DNA from: Phytophthora sp. 'mugwort'
Taxonomy: Eukaryota; Oomycota; Peronosporomycetes; Peronosporales; Peronosporaceae
Direction of reading: 5' to 3'
Assembly: GCA_033558025.1 (NCBI GenBank)
Contig: JAUCEF010000001.1
Coordinates: 124,001-188,000 of the forward strand
Length of the DNA: 64,000 nt
Both the position numbers and the translations under genes were made by a program. Each line of letters opens with the position of its first letter. Within the stretch, counting starts at the first letter, position 1. The notes under the pieces are model-generated. The model was given only the letters and a program-made list of their open reading frames with translations. It did no database searches and had not been told where the DNA came from. Shown here in pieces: positions 10,319 to 19,777 of the stretch.

Positions 10319-11651
10319 GCGCGCTTCGACGTAGACTGTGGCAACCGAGCCCGAGCAGGAAGCCCACGCCCGTGTTGAATGCGAGGCAGCCCGATGTCGT
10401 GGCCAACACAAGTAGCGCGGCGTCGTGCTCGTTGGCGTCGACCTTGACCCCGACGATGGCGAGGCTCAGCCCGCTGAAGACGAGCATCACGCCCAGCACG
10501 GACGCCGGGAAGATGCCGGTCTGGACCAGCGCAACGCATGTGGAGCCCAGCAACAAGGCGAAGGACATTTTGAAGGCCCCAAGAAACATCATAGATAGGC
10601 TGCTGCGCGCGCCGAAAGTGTACTGGGACGCCAGGCCCCCAGCGCCATGACACACGGGCAGCATGCCGAACCAAGAGAAGAGCAAGTTCCCGCCAGCGAT
10701 GCTGAAGCACACACGGCGCACACCGGCGGGCGTGTCGTGCATCGGGAAGAGCTCTGCTGCCAACGACTCGAGAGCAATTACCAAGTTCAATAGAGTGAGC
10801 GGCAGTTGAGGCAGAAGGAGGTATACGAAAGCCTGGCCGAAGTCGTGCGCCGACGGGACCACCGGCGCGACGAGCTGCGGTCTAAGCGCCAGCGCAGGCA
10901 GGTGGTATTCATCACGCAGTAGAACATACTGGTACACGGCGATGATCATCCCGTAGACAAACAATAACAGCGCCATCGGAACTTTCCTGCTACGGATGAA
11001 CAGGATGCACAGCGCTCCTAGAAGCAGCGATACGGCCACCGAGTCTACGCCAACCCAGACCACGTTGTCTTTCCTTCCGGCAGTAGCAACTGAAACTGAG
11101 TCCGTAGTTGGAGTTGCTAGAATATGTGTATCTTTCACGTATGCGCTTTTGAAGCCTTTCCCCATCAAACTGATCCCGACGCCAAGTTGAATGCCGCGCA
11201 CAATTGCAACGGGGACGACCTTGCTGGCATGCGTGATGATATTAATCAGGGCCAAGAAGCCCACGATACCCCCCATGAGTATTCCTGCAGCGTGCTCGTT
11301 CGGAAACTTGTCAGCGATGGCCACGGCGGCAATCGTTTTCATAGGCTGCACAGGAATCGGAACGTTAAAGTAAAGCGCCAAGCTCGAGGTAAAGACTCCC
11401 GCGAAGAACAGCGCTGCACCGAACTCGATTTGTGGTACGCCATTTACCCGTCCAATGGCCAACGCAGTGAGCAGCGGTAGGAAAAGTGCGATATCCCCGA
11501 ATGCGCCGGAGACCTCCTGCAACGCCATGAATTGTTTCAAATACGCTCGCCATTCTGGTCGCGTAAACACAAACAGCTTCCGATATAGCGGCTGACCGAC
11601 CTGCGGCCCCGTCACCTTCGCAAACCGGTCGCCTGCTCCCACAGGCAACAA
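10299..11651 (-). CDS. MOT1-family molybdate transporter
   Basis: The frame encodes about 450 residues with ten or more membrane segments. It carries both hallmark motifs of MOT1 transporters, EVSGAFGDIALFLPLL near residue 45 and FNVPIPVQPMKTIAAVAIA near residue 95. Family members move molybdate or sulfate-like anions across the plasma or vacuolar membrane. The start is unresolved: this frame has no ATG before residue 42 (11528), yet the sequence upstream of that ATG looks coding. An ATG at 11697 opens a frame reading LSDDVGGTGVDP that would join this one if a run of five G on the plus strand (11652-11656) were four. A sequencing error, a real frameshift or a short upstream exon are all possible. 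Confidence 0.85.
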   Translation of the reverse strand: MLPVGAGDRFAKVTGPQVGQPLYRKLFVFTRPEWRAYLKQFMALQEVSGAFGDIALFLPLLTALAIGRVNGVPQIEFGAALFFAGVFTSSLALYFNVPIPVQPMKTIAAVAIADKFPNEHAAGILMGGIVGFLALINIITHASKVVPVAIVRGIQLGVGISLMGKGFKSAYVKDTHILATPTTDSVSVATAGRKDNVVWVGVDSVAVSLLLGALCILFIRSRKVPMALLLFVYGMIIAVYQYVLLRDEYHLPALALRPQLVAPVVPSAHDFGQAFVYLLLPQLPLTLLNLVIALESLAAELFPMHDTPAGVRRVCFSIAGGNLLFSWFGMLPVCHGAGGLASQYTFGARSSLSMMFLGAFKMSFALLLGSTCVALVQTGIFPASVLGVMLVFSGLSLAIVGVKVDANEHDAALLVLATTSGCLAFNTGVGFLLGLGCHSLRRSAQHFKFA

Positions 11652-11711
11652 GGGGGTCGACGCCGGTCCCCCCGACGTCGTCCGACAGGTCCAGCATTCT
11701 GCGTAACGTTA

Positions 11712-12041
11712 GATGGTCACGGAAAGGAGGAAGTTGTGAATGAGAGCAGAAAAATGAGCGGTGAGTGAGGGCCTTTGGTTGCATGCAAATCAGAAGGTAT
11801 GAGTTGGATTGGCTGTATGATGGTATCCGATAGTAAGAGGGCGACCGCCATTGTTGTCCCGGCAAGTTAGCGACAGTGGCAGCCGCCTGCAACGTTTGAT
11901 TGGAAATTATATTCGAGTTGTTTGTCGCTCACAGTTGGTCTGACCTCACCCTTCTGCTATCAATGCAGGGCACTGAACAAAGCCCGATGCCCATGTCGGT
12001 CTGCATGCCGAGCTTGAGGCCTCTTGTCCTGTAGTACATGC
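11712..12041. other. Intergenic, no feature seen
   Basis: About 330 bases separate the 3' end of RPN2 from the 5' region of the transporter. Both genes run leftward, so the transporter promoter should lie here. I see no clear initiator, repeat or small gene. Confidence 0.5.
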
Positions 12042-14996
12042 CTACTGCGGGGGCTCCCACTCGAACGGCTCAGGCGGGTCTGCCTCGTTTTCCGCGCCAG
12101 CGGCAGCGGGTGCCTTCACGGCCTCCACATCCTCGGTCTCGTCGGGCGTTGTATCACGCAGCATGATGACTCCTGCCAGCCTCTGCGCAGGATGCATCAC
12201 TGGAACGTACCTCTGCCCACTATTCAGGGAAATTACAGATTCCTGTGCCAACGTCACACGTGCGGGCGTCGTAAATGTGAACACGCTCGGCTCCTTGACC
12301 GCCGCTGGTTTCTTACCCGCTGCCGGCTTGGGTGCCTCGGTATCCACCTCCATGGCATCGCCGCTCTCCTCCTTCTTCTCTTCATCGGCTGCAGAAATCT
12401 CCTTTTCCTCCATGACGATATCTCCACTAGCATCAGCAGGCTTAGTCGGCTTCTCCTTCGCGTCCTGCTTAGCCTGGCGCGCACGCGCCTTAGCGGTTGT
12501 GGACAGCACAGCTGTGGCGACTAGCTCCTTCTTCTCTTCCTTCTTCTCCTCCATGCGCTTGGGCGTGGCAAAAGCTGACTTCTTAGCATTGCACGTGAGT
12601 TCGAAGCCGCGCGGGAGCTTCAAGTCCTTGTTAAGACCAACCGCCATCGTCGTCTGGAAAGACAACTCCAAGAAGTTAAAGAGCGGGTACCAGAACCAGT
12701 GCTGTGCCCAAATGGCCAGTCCCACCACGGCGGCCATCTTGGTGAATCCAGTGTGAGACTGTAGCGAAATAACAACGTTGCGACCACCGGCATCCAAGAT
12801 TCCCTGTGCCAGGATGGCACCCATCTTGGTCATCGTCGTAACGTGCTTGTCCGTGATCAGTTTGAGGATCTTCGCGCGAATAGCAGCCACCTTCAGATTG
12901 CGACCCTCGGACTCCTGCATAATAACCATGGCCAATGCCAAAAGTGCACCTTGGCGCACGTAGTCTACAGCGTCATCGAGCAGCGGCTCCAGCAGCTGAA
13001 TGGCCTCGTTCTTGGCAGTACCAGCACACGCTATACCCACAGCCACACAGGCACCGTAGCGAACATGAGGGTTGAAGCTTTCAGCCAGTAGCGATACCAG
13101 CTTCGGCACCTGCACAGGAGTACGGAACAGGATGAAGCCCAGGCACGTTACAGCAGCGCGACGCACATCATCAGAAACATCGCTCACAGCCACGTGCAGC
13201 AGTCGACGGATGGCAGTGTTGTTGGCAGTGCCAGCGTATGCCATGGCAATACTGTACATGCCTCCGTAGCGGATCAACGGGTCCTTGTCACGGGTCAGTT
13301 GTTCGATCAACACGTCCGCCTGCTCCTCCCGCTCGTACATCATCAGTGCGATGCCCATCACACAACCACGGATAATCTTCTCGTGCTTCGTGTCGTGCGC
13401 GTACGCCAACAGGTCCTTCACAATCTCACCGTTACGTCCCTCACCTCCAGCACCAAGAAGAGTAAGACCAATGGCGATACCAGCACCTTCACCGGCCACA
13501 GCCGAATCGGTAAACAGCACAGTCTTCAGCTCTTCATACAGCTCGTAGTCGTGCGAGGCCAGGCCACACAGGCCAATTCCCAAACACGCTCCATGCTGCA
13601 CGGTCTCGTCCGACGCGGCATTCTTCAGCGCATTACGCAGATACTCCATCGTGGTCTTGCTGCCTGAGCGTGCAAACCCCTTGTTGGCGTGGATCAGACC
13701 CATCGCGTACAGAGCGCCACCCTCCGAGTACGGAGAGGTCGTCATACCACCTTGCGGCAAATAGGGGGCCAGAAGATTCATGCTTTCACGGACGTGGCCC
13801 TTGTGGACAACACCCAAGCTAGCAGTGGCCGTAAACTTAGCCCAGTTAGTGGCCTTGCCCAGCCACTCCAAATTCTCGCGCAAGAAAGTATCCGAGGTCG
13901 TACCGCAGTTCATGTAGGCGTGTGCGATCACAGCAGCGTGATGCAGCACCGAGTTGCGGTTTTCCACAGCAGTCTTAATTGTCTTCATAACGAGCGGATC
14001 CGAGTCGCTATGACTGTGAAGGAAGTCAAGCTTCAAGTCCATGAGGAATTCGCCGGACAAAATCTGTTTCAGCTTTGTCAGCCTGTCCCAGTAATCAGCA
14101 CGAGCACCAGCAGGTACTGGAGGAGGAGTAGCAGGCACAGTCGGGGTAGTCGCAGCAGGTGCAGGTGCCTCCGTCTTGCCCTCCTCCTCCGTAGTGGTCG
14201 TGTCTGCGGAAGCTGCTGGTGCCGGGGGACTAGGCAGCGCGTTATAGACGTTCATTAGGAATTTCTGGTTCTCATTCTCGTTGAGATCGAACGCGACCTG
14301 GGAGGCGATGAGGCAGTCGCGGTCACTGCCACGCACGAGCTGGTCCAGGATCTTGCCGACCTCCTCGTGGTTGTCCAGCATCTGCAAAACCTGGCACTCG
14401 CTGGCGTACTCCTGAATTGGACGCGAGCGGTACACTTCCAGCATAACCTCGAACACTTTGAGACGGAAGTGCCGGTTGCTGACAACTGTCTTGCAGATCT
14501 CAAAGCAATACGACAGAGCCGCCGACACGTCTGTAGAGCGCGCGAGGCACTCTTTCACCTGGTCCAGTCGTCGAGTTTCAAGGGCGATACCCATAGCCTG
14601 GCGGAACTCTCCCGCCGCGTAGCAGCGCTCAAACATGCGCTCCACCACCTGCGTGAGTCGCGGGTCTAGCGCCTTCTCGGCCTCTGGGTCCTCCTTGGCA
14701 CGCACAACTACGTAGTTGTCAATGCACGTGGCAATGATTGTATCTGTGTACTGCGACCGTGTGTTCAAGTCGAAGTACTTGCCGGCACCGAGCGCCAGAC
14801 GCAGCGCGTCCTCATACTCCTCCAGGTGGAAGAAGCACTTTGAAGCCACGTAGGCCGCCAGCTCGCGGTCCGGAAAGCTCTTCTCCTCCGATAGCTCTTC
14901 GATGAGCGGGATGGCATCTGCGATCTCGGCCCAGTAGTGGTCCACCACCTGGTTCAGCCTCTGCAGGGCATGGGTCTGGTCAATAATCACAGTCAT
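12042..14996 (-). CDS. RPN2: 26S proteasome regulatory subunit RPN2 (PSMD1)
   Basis: RPN2 is the largest scaffold subunit of the proteasome base and holds ubiquitin-receptor and deubiquitinase partners. The product has 984 residues, close to human PSMD1 (953), with no intron. The N-terminal half is helical. The centre (about residues 400-770) contains the run of proteasome/cyclosome repeats, seen as recurrent blocks such as GACLGIGL, GAGIAIGLTLLG, GCVMGIALMMYERE, GGMYSIAMAYAGT and GACVAVGIACAGT. An acidic, Lys/Glu-rich linker (about 820-900) and the conserved end RYVPVMHPAQRLAGVIMLRD follow. A Pro/Ala/Thr-rich insert near residues 260-300 is species-variable. The ATG at 14996 fits the family start. 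Confidence 0.96.
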   Translation of the reverse strand: MTVIIDQTHALQRLNQVVDHYWAEIADAIPLIEELSEEKSFPDRELAAYVASKCFFHLEEYEDALRLALGAGKYFDLNTRSQYTDTIIATCIDNYVVVRAKEDPEAEKALDPRLTQVVERMFERCYAAGEFRQAMGIALETRRLDQVKECLARSTDVSAALSYCFEICKTVVSNRHFRLKVFEVMLEVYRSRPIQEYASECQVLQMLDNHEEVGKILDQLVRGSDRDCLIASQVAFDLNENENQKFLMNVYNALPSPPAPAASADTTTTEEEGKTEAPAPAATTPTVPATPPPVPAGARADYWDRLTKLKQILSGEFLMDLKLDFLHSHSDSDPLVMKTIKTAVENRNSVLHHAAVIAHAYMNCGTTSDTFLRENLEWLGKATNWAKFTATASLGVVHKGHVRESMNLLAPYLPQGGMTTSPYSEGGALYAMGLIHANKGFARSGSKTTMEYLRNALKNAASDETVQHGACLGIGLCGLASHDYELYEELKTVLFTDSAVAGEGAGIAIGLTLLGAGGEGRNGEIVKDLLAYAHDTKHEKIIRGCVMGIALMMYEREEQADVLIEQLTRDKDPLIRYGGMYSIAMAYAGTANNTAIRRLLHVAVSDVSDDVRRAAVTCLGFILFRTPVQVPKLVSLLAESFNPHVRYGACVAVGIACAGTAKNEAIQLLEPLLDDAVDYVRQGALLALAMVIMQESEGRNLKVAAIRAKILKLITDKHVTTMTKMGAILAQGILDAGGRNVVISLQSHTGFTKMAAVVGLAIWAQHWFWYPLFNFLELSFQTTMAVGLNKDLKLPRGFELTCNAKKSAFATPKRMEEKKEEKKELVATAVLSTTAKARARQAKQDAKEKPTKPADASGDIVMEEKEISAADEEKKEESGDAMEVDTEAPKPAAGKKPAAVKEPSVFTFTTPARVTLAQESVISLNSGQRYVPVMHPAQRLAGVIMLRDTTPDETEDVEAVKAPAAAGAENEADPPEPFEWEPPQ

Positions 14997-17640
14997 AAAG
15001 ACGTTAACAAAGGCCCTCCGATGGTAGCAGAAGGCTTAAAAAGTGTCGTCAGCTGCCGAACCTTAAGCGTATTGTCTTCTTCTTCCAGAAGCGCGAGAAC
15101 GCCCGCAGCTGAGCAGACACAGGCGACAGTCGACCCAAAAGATCCACCCAAACAAAGTTAGATTTATGACACCTACAGACGGCGGCTAGAGCCCCGCGTT
15201 GCATGTAATTGAGCAAGAGACAGAGGGGGTCCAGGGAGACACAGAGGGAAGCGCCCCCAATGCCTTCAAGTGGCCACAAACGTACCGGAACTGCCGAGCG
15301 CGACGGTCATGCTGTCTCTTCCTGTTGTTGCTTACACTCCAGAAAGAAATCTTCTCCTTATTTCCCCCAGGTATGAAAATCGCATCTTATCGAAGGGAGA
15401 CGGTGCGCTCGCGATCTATTCACTTTTATTACAAATGTAGCTATTGCAATCCACTAGGTTTTTGTATGCTAAATTTAGTTGAAAGTACCAAAATTACAAT
15501 ATCTAGTCAGGTTGAAGTGCTCGAAAGATATTTTGCCACTCTTGCCCAGCCTCTTGTATGAAGGCCCATTAGCCCCAAGTGCACCTAACAAGCTAAGAAC
15601 TTCTCTTAAACAGATAGTCGGTCGCAGCTTCCGATATAATAAACGCATATCGTCAATACCGGTAACGACAAGTTCTCCACCATAAACTGTTCGAGGGGCG
15701 CCGGTTCCTTGCACTAAGCTGCAAAATATTCTTAGTCGCAGCTACCACTAGCCGCATCGAAGAGAGAGTGGGTAGCAAGTTGCTAGAAGCAAGAATTGGA
15801 GAACTCTTCTTTTGTGGCCGCACCACGATGTAGCCACTTGTGTACATGTATATGTAATACATGTATGAATTTTATCTGTCAAAGGGACTTCATATTGAAG
15901 GATTGTGCTTGTTACAAATATGTGGGCTTGTGAATCACACCAGACCACACGTGTTGAGTGTTTGGTGCGGCGAACCTTGCCGTAGTGTCCGATCCATCTG
16001 TATACGCGATATCGCATGTACTTCAGGTAATATTTACGTGAAGCATTACTAATATGTGGCACCAACATTGCTTGCACACCGGAGATCCGCAATACATCCA
16101 TACGTGAGCTCAGCAAACCAAGTCGAACTCGTACCAATCAACAACAATAAAACCGCATCATTCTGCTCGATGTTTCGCTGTTCTGGCTCCAATCTGCCCG
16201 CATTGGACACTTTATACTCGAAGTCATTGTTTCGGAGTTGCTGCAGTTTCAAAGGCATGCCAGGGGCATTTCCACAGCCTGTTAATGTTGGGTCGCGCGG
16301 GAACAGACGCGCACCAAGTGCACACCAAGCTGCACACAGACACAGCACTCTGTGCCATGCAACACTCGACTCGATCCTGCTGTCAGAATCAACTGCCTTT
16401 CAAAAACCGCTGACTCGCCCTCGTCATTTTATCAGTTTGCTTATTGCTTGGTAAAACTTACAAAGCCTTGCCAACCGCCGCAATTTCTAATAAATGCTGG
16501 GTTCACGTGGCTGGTTAGCCTCGACGAATGCTCACTGTGAGTATTGCGCGACCTGTCCTACGTGATCCGCTGGTGCCACCGGATCTTGGGTCACTAGCTG
16601 TATCAGCCCCACGTTGCCAGCGACCCGAGCAAGCAAGCAAAGCCTTGCCACGATCGACAAACCCGGAGCTGTCGCCCTCGCATTGGTGATTTCCGTGGGT
16701 CCGCAACCACTCAAAACCGGGGCACAACAAAAGAAACGCTGACAGTCGAGCCAATGCAGAAACCAGACCAGGATCTGCGTAAGATGATACAGCCTGCAGA
16801 ACTCATCGATCTTCAAGACATTGCCCTGGCAAAACTATAAGAAACCATCACATTTTAGAGGGTCAAGTAGCTACATCTGCGGCACCGCACCCGTGTACAA
16901 TGCTTCAACCGGTTTACATGATACAAATCACCAGGTGGGGTGGAACGACATTTAAATGTGCAGTTGCGCTTTGTTTTGTAAGCTACGCGAACTCGCTAGG
17001 CCAACGAGCTATGGACTCATCACGTGTTCTCGAAGGACTTGATTTCCACTGTTATGAAAGTGATGGTTCTGCAGTCATTACGCCTTCTCACGAACCCGAC
17101 AGAGTTTATGGAGAAAGTCTACCGCAGTGAATACGGGGTGATCACAACCGGGTTGCTGACTTAACACACTACCAGGGGGCTGAGTTGTTATTATTGATCG
17201 CGTGTTCGACACGGCAGCCTTTAGTCGAGAGACATCACAGCACTCGTTGCAGCCTTGGACCATTGATTTTAACTTCGCGACGCAGGTCGTAGTTTTTCAC
17301 ACAAAACGAAGTTGAGATGCATTCCGGTGGGTCCCGGGTGCGTTCATACTCGAAGCGCACCGAAACATGCAACCCGCTTCCGCCATTAGACGAAGGCTGT
17401 ATCAAGGCAGGCAGGTTTGCTAGTTCAGGTTTGTAGAAACGCGAAAGCGCAATTAGATACGCGTTCAATGTGTGGTCGGGCTTTGTCCGCTCTCGTTCCG
17501 ATAGGAGTTGCGAACAACAAGGTGTATCTAAGTGGACGGACATCCGCTCGTCCACTGCAGTATGGGGATGGGGGATATAAGCTGAAGCTGAATAGCAACT
17601 GCTATCCGGGAGTGTAACCTCTGACCGGAGGCCCAAGTTG
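14997..17640. other. 2.6 kb with no convincing gene
   Basis: Only short, unrelated open frames are present. A 99-codon ORF on the minus strand (16049-16348) and a 94-codon one (16532-16816) have no family match that I recognise. Plus-strand segments near 16530-16840 can be read as a low-complexity protein-like stretch interrupted by stops, possibly an old retroelement piece. I cannot support a feature here beyond the RPN2 promoter that should lie just right of 14996. Confidence 0.4.
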
Positions 17641-17655
17641 GTCATTTCCACATTG
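17641..17655 (+). promoter_or_regulatory. Initiator-like core promoter element
   Basis: GTCATTTCCACATTG lies 50-64 bases before the ATG of the first oxidoreductase gene. It matches 12 or so of the 16 positions of the oomycete initiator GCTCATTYYNCAWTTT, including the TCATT core. It predicts a short 5' leader. This is inference from the motif only. Confidence 0.45.
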
Positions 17656-17704
17656 GACGCGTGCTCGCAATAGCTGTTTCGGCTGAGGACACTTGTAGAA
17701 GGAC

Positions 17705-19135
17705 ATGAAGGTCGTCGTTGTAGGCTCCGGTATTGGCGGCATCTCCGCCGCATACCACTTGGTTAAGGATGGCCACGAAGTCGTGCTGCTCGAGAAGAAC
17801 GAGACGCTGGGCGGCCACACGTACGAGATGGAGATCGACGGTGAGATGGTGGACATCGGCTTCATGATGTTCGGCGACTCGAACCCCAACGTCAAGGCTT
17901 GGTTCAAGTCTCTTGGCCTGACGGAGCCTAATGGAACCACTAAGAAGCGCATTCCGATGAGTCTGACAGTGACCTCCAATATCAAGGGGGACTTGCAGTT
18001 CTCGTCGCGCGCGCCATTCAACGGAAGCATCCTAAACCTCTTCGACCTGCGTATCTGGCGTGTCCTGCGTGATATCTACCGTTTCACCATGGACCTCATG
18101 ACGATGCCCGTGAAAGAAGACATCACTACTCGCGAGTGGATTGCCAAGGGCCAGTACTCGAAGGAGTTCTTCCACCACTACTTCCTGGCCTTCGTCTCGG
18201 TGCTGTGGACCGTACCCAAGAACGATGTGCTTGACCTGCCTGTGACGCAGTTCCTGCGTGCGTTGAAAACGCACTCCAACTCGTTGTACATCCCGCTGTG
18301 GCAGGTGATCATGCGTACATTTGGCCGGCGCTCGGATCGCCCGAAGCACCTTTGGTGGTACATTGGTTCGGCTTACATTGATCCATTCCTGAAGATCTTT
18401 ACCGAAGAGTACAGCGGAACAGTACGCTACAACACCACCGTCAACCAGGTCGAGAAGGGCGGCAAGGCTGTTATTCTCGAGGGTGGTGAGCGCATTGAAT
18501 GCGACCACGTCGTGCTTGCCACACACGCCGACGAGAGCGCGTACATGCTGCGCTGGAGCGACAAAGCCTACCGCTCGTTAATGCGTTTTTACTTCCACAA
18601 GAGCATGATGTACGTGCATCGTGACCCCACGCTTCTGCCAAAGTCGAACAAGGTGTGGAGCAGCTGGAACGTGCTGATCTGCAATGAGGACCAGTACATC
18701 CTGACGTACTGGATGAACCGTATCCAGCACCTGAACAGTAAGAAGGATGTGTTCGTGACGATCACACCGTATGAAGAGTTCGATGGCCAGCGTCCGGACG
18801 CTGACAAGACCATCTCCGCCTTCCGTTGGGACCACCCACGTCTTCTGGCGGACTGTGTGCCACAGGACGAAATCATCCAGGAGGAGGGTATCACGCTGTC
18901 TGGCTGCTGGCTGGGCCGTGGTTTCCACGAGGACGGCTTCGTGGCTGGTCGCCGTGCTGCTGCAATCATCCGCGACCCGAAGCATAAGAAGACGGTGCTG
19001 TACGAGGACCCAGGCAACATTGCTACCCCGCCCGTACCACCCTTTGGCATCCCGCTGAGCTTCCACCTCTTTGGTGCCACTATTGTCGGCTTGGCGGGCT
19101 ACGGAATCGCGAAATACCTGGACGTCAAGTTCTAA
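17705..19135 (+). CDS. FAD-dependent amine-oxidase-like oxidoreductase, copy 1
   Basis: The product has 476 residues. It opens with a textbook dinucleotide-binding fold, KVVVVGSGIGGISAAYHL, followed by the acidic end of strand two (LLEKNETLGGHTYE). The conserved middle and end, HVVLATHADESA, KVWSSWNVL, YWMNRIQHLNSKKDVFVT and a final WLGRGFHEDGF, match the predicted NAD/FAD-binding oxidoreductases of COG2907. In bacteria these often lie beside cyclopropane fatty acid synthase genes. The substrate is unknown. A C-terminal hydrophobic stretch (about residues 450-470) could be a tail anchor, which suggests a membrane-associated enzyme. There is no intron. The next gene is a close paralogue in the same orientation, so the pair arose by tandem duplication. 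Confidence 0.85.
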   Translation: MKVVVVGSGIGGISAAYHLVKDGHEVVLLEKNETLGGHTYEMEIDGEMVDIGFMMFGDSNPNVKAWFKSLGLTEPNGTTKKRIPMSLTVTSNIKGDLQFSSRAPFNGSILNLFDLRIWRVLRDIYRFTMDLMTMPVKEDITTREWIAKGQYSKEFFHHYFLAFVSVLWTVPKNDVLDLPVTQFLRALKTHSNSLYIPLWQVIMRTFGRRSDRPKHLWWYIGSAYIDPFLKIFTEEYSGTVRYNTTVNQVEKGGKAVILEGGERIECDHVVLATHADESAYMLRWSDKAYRSLMRFYFHKSMMYVHRDPTLLPKSNKVWSSWNVLICNEDQYILTYWMNRIQHLNSKKDVFVTITPYEEFDGQRPDADKTISAFRWDHPRLLADCVPQDEIIQEEGITLSGCWLGRGFHEDGFVAGRRAAAIIRDPKHKKTVLYEDPGNIATPPVPPFGIPLSFHLFGATIVGLAGYGIAKYLDVKF

Positions 19136-19777
19136 ATAGACGTTTGTAGTGAATCGGTGTATTAAGTCTTGGTTGGGACTGGATGCGCACGGTAGTTAGT
19201 GCAGAAATGATGATAGCCAGCATCCAATTCAACATTACTTTTTTTCGTCACTTCCTCTGCTGAATCGATCCAAGGGCTTTGAGTCGTGATAAACTCGCTG
19301 ATTCGAATCAGACCTCAAAGGGCTTCGTGCTACGCCACAACACACTAGCCTCTTCGTGCCCGACACGATGCGGCATACGCCTGCGCGCTCAGAGAAATCG
19401 TTGACAAGCAGAGACAGGCAAATTACGTTGGTGCCCTCGGCACACCGCAACAGCTTCAACGTGTTGCGCTTTGCGCATATGCATGCACGTCGTGAGAGTC
19501 CGCTCCAGGCTGCTCCTCGAAGGGGCATACGCGGTTGAAATACGCATATTTGCACTTTGGTTGCCCTGCTGGTTTGTACCCTGTGGTAATATAGCGAGCG
19601 ACTAAGTGGATCCGCTCGATTGCACGTCCACTTACGAACGCCAAGTCAACACTCTGACGTGGTCCTGTGGTGGCGAAAAGGGGAACTTTTGGCTCGCTCG
19701 CTAGACGCGCGCAATACTTAAGGTATAGTCATTTCGGAATCCGCTACGTCCCCTCCGTCCCCGCTTCTTGCAACGTT
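19136..19777. other. Intergenic spacer between the duplicated oxidoreductases
   Basis: This 640-base spacer must hold the terminator of copy 1 and the promoter of copy 2. A weak initiator-like TCATTTCGGAAT is at 19729-19740, about 40 bases before the second ATG. The open frame extending upstream from copy 2 to 19667 starts with GTG and is not likely to be translated. I see no other feature. Confidence 0.45.

Noticed and set aside
16056..16454. A 132-codon plus-strand ORF in the 15-17.6 kb gap
   Set aside because: There is no recognised domain, no promoter-like element, and an equally long frame on the other strand. Most likely chance.
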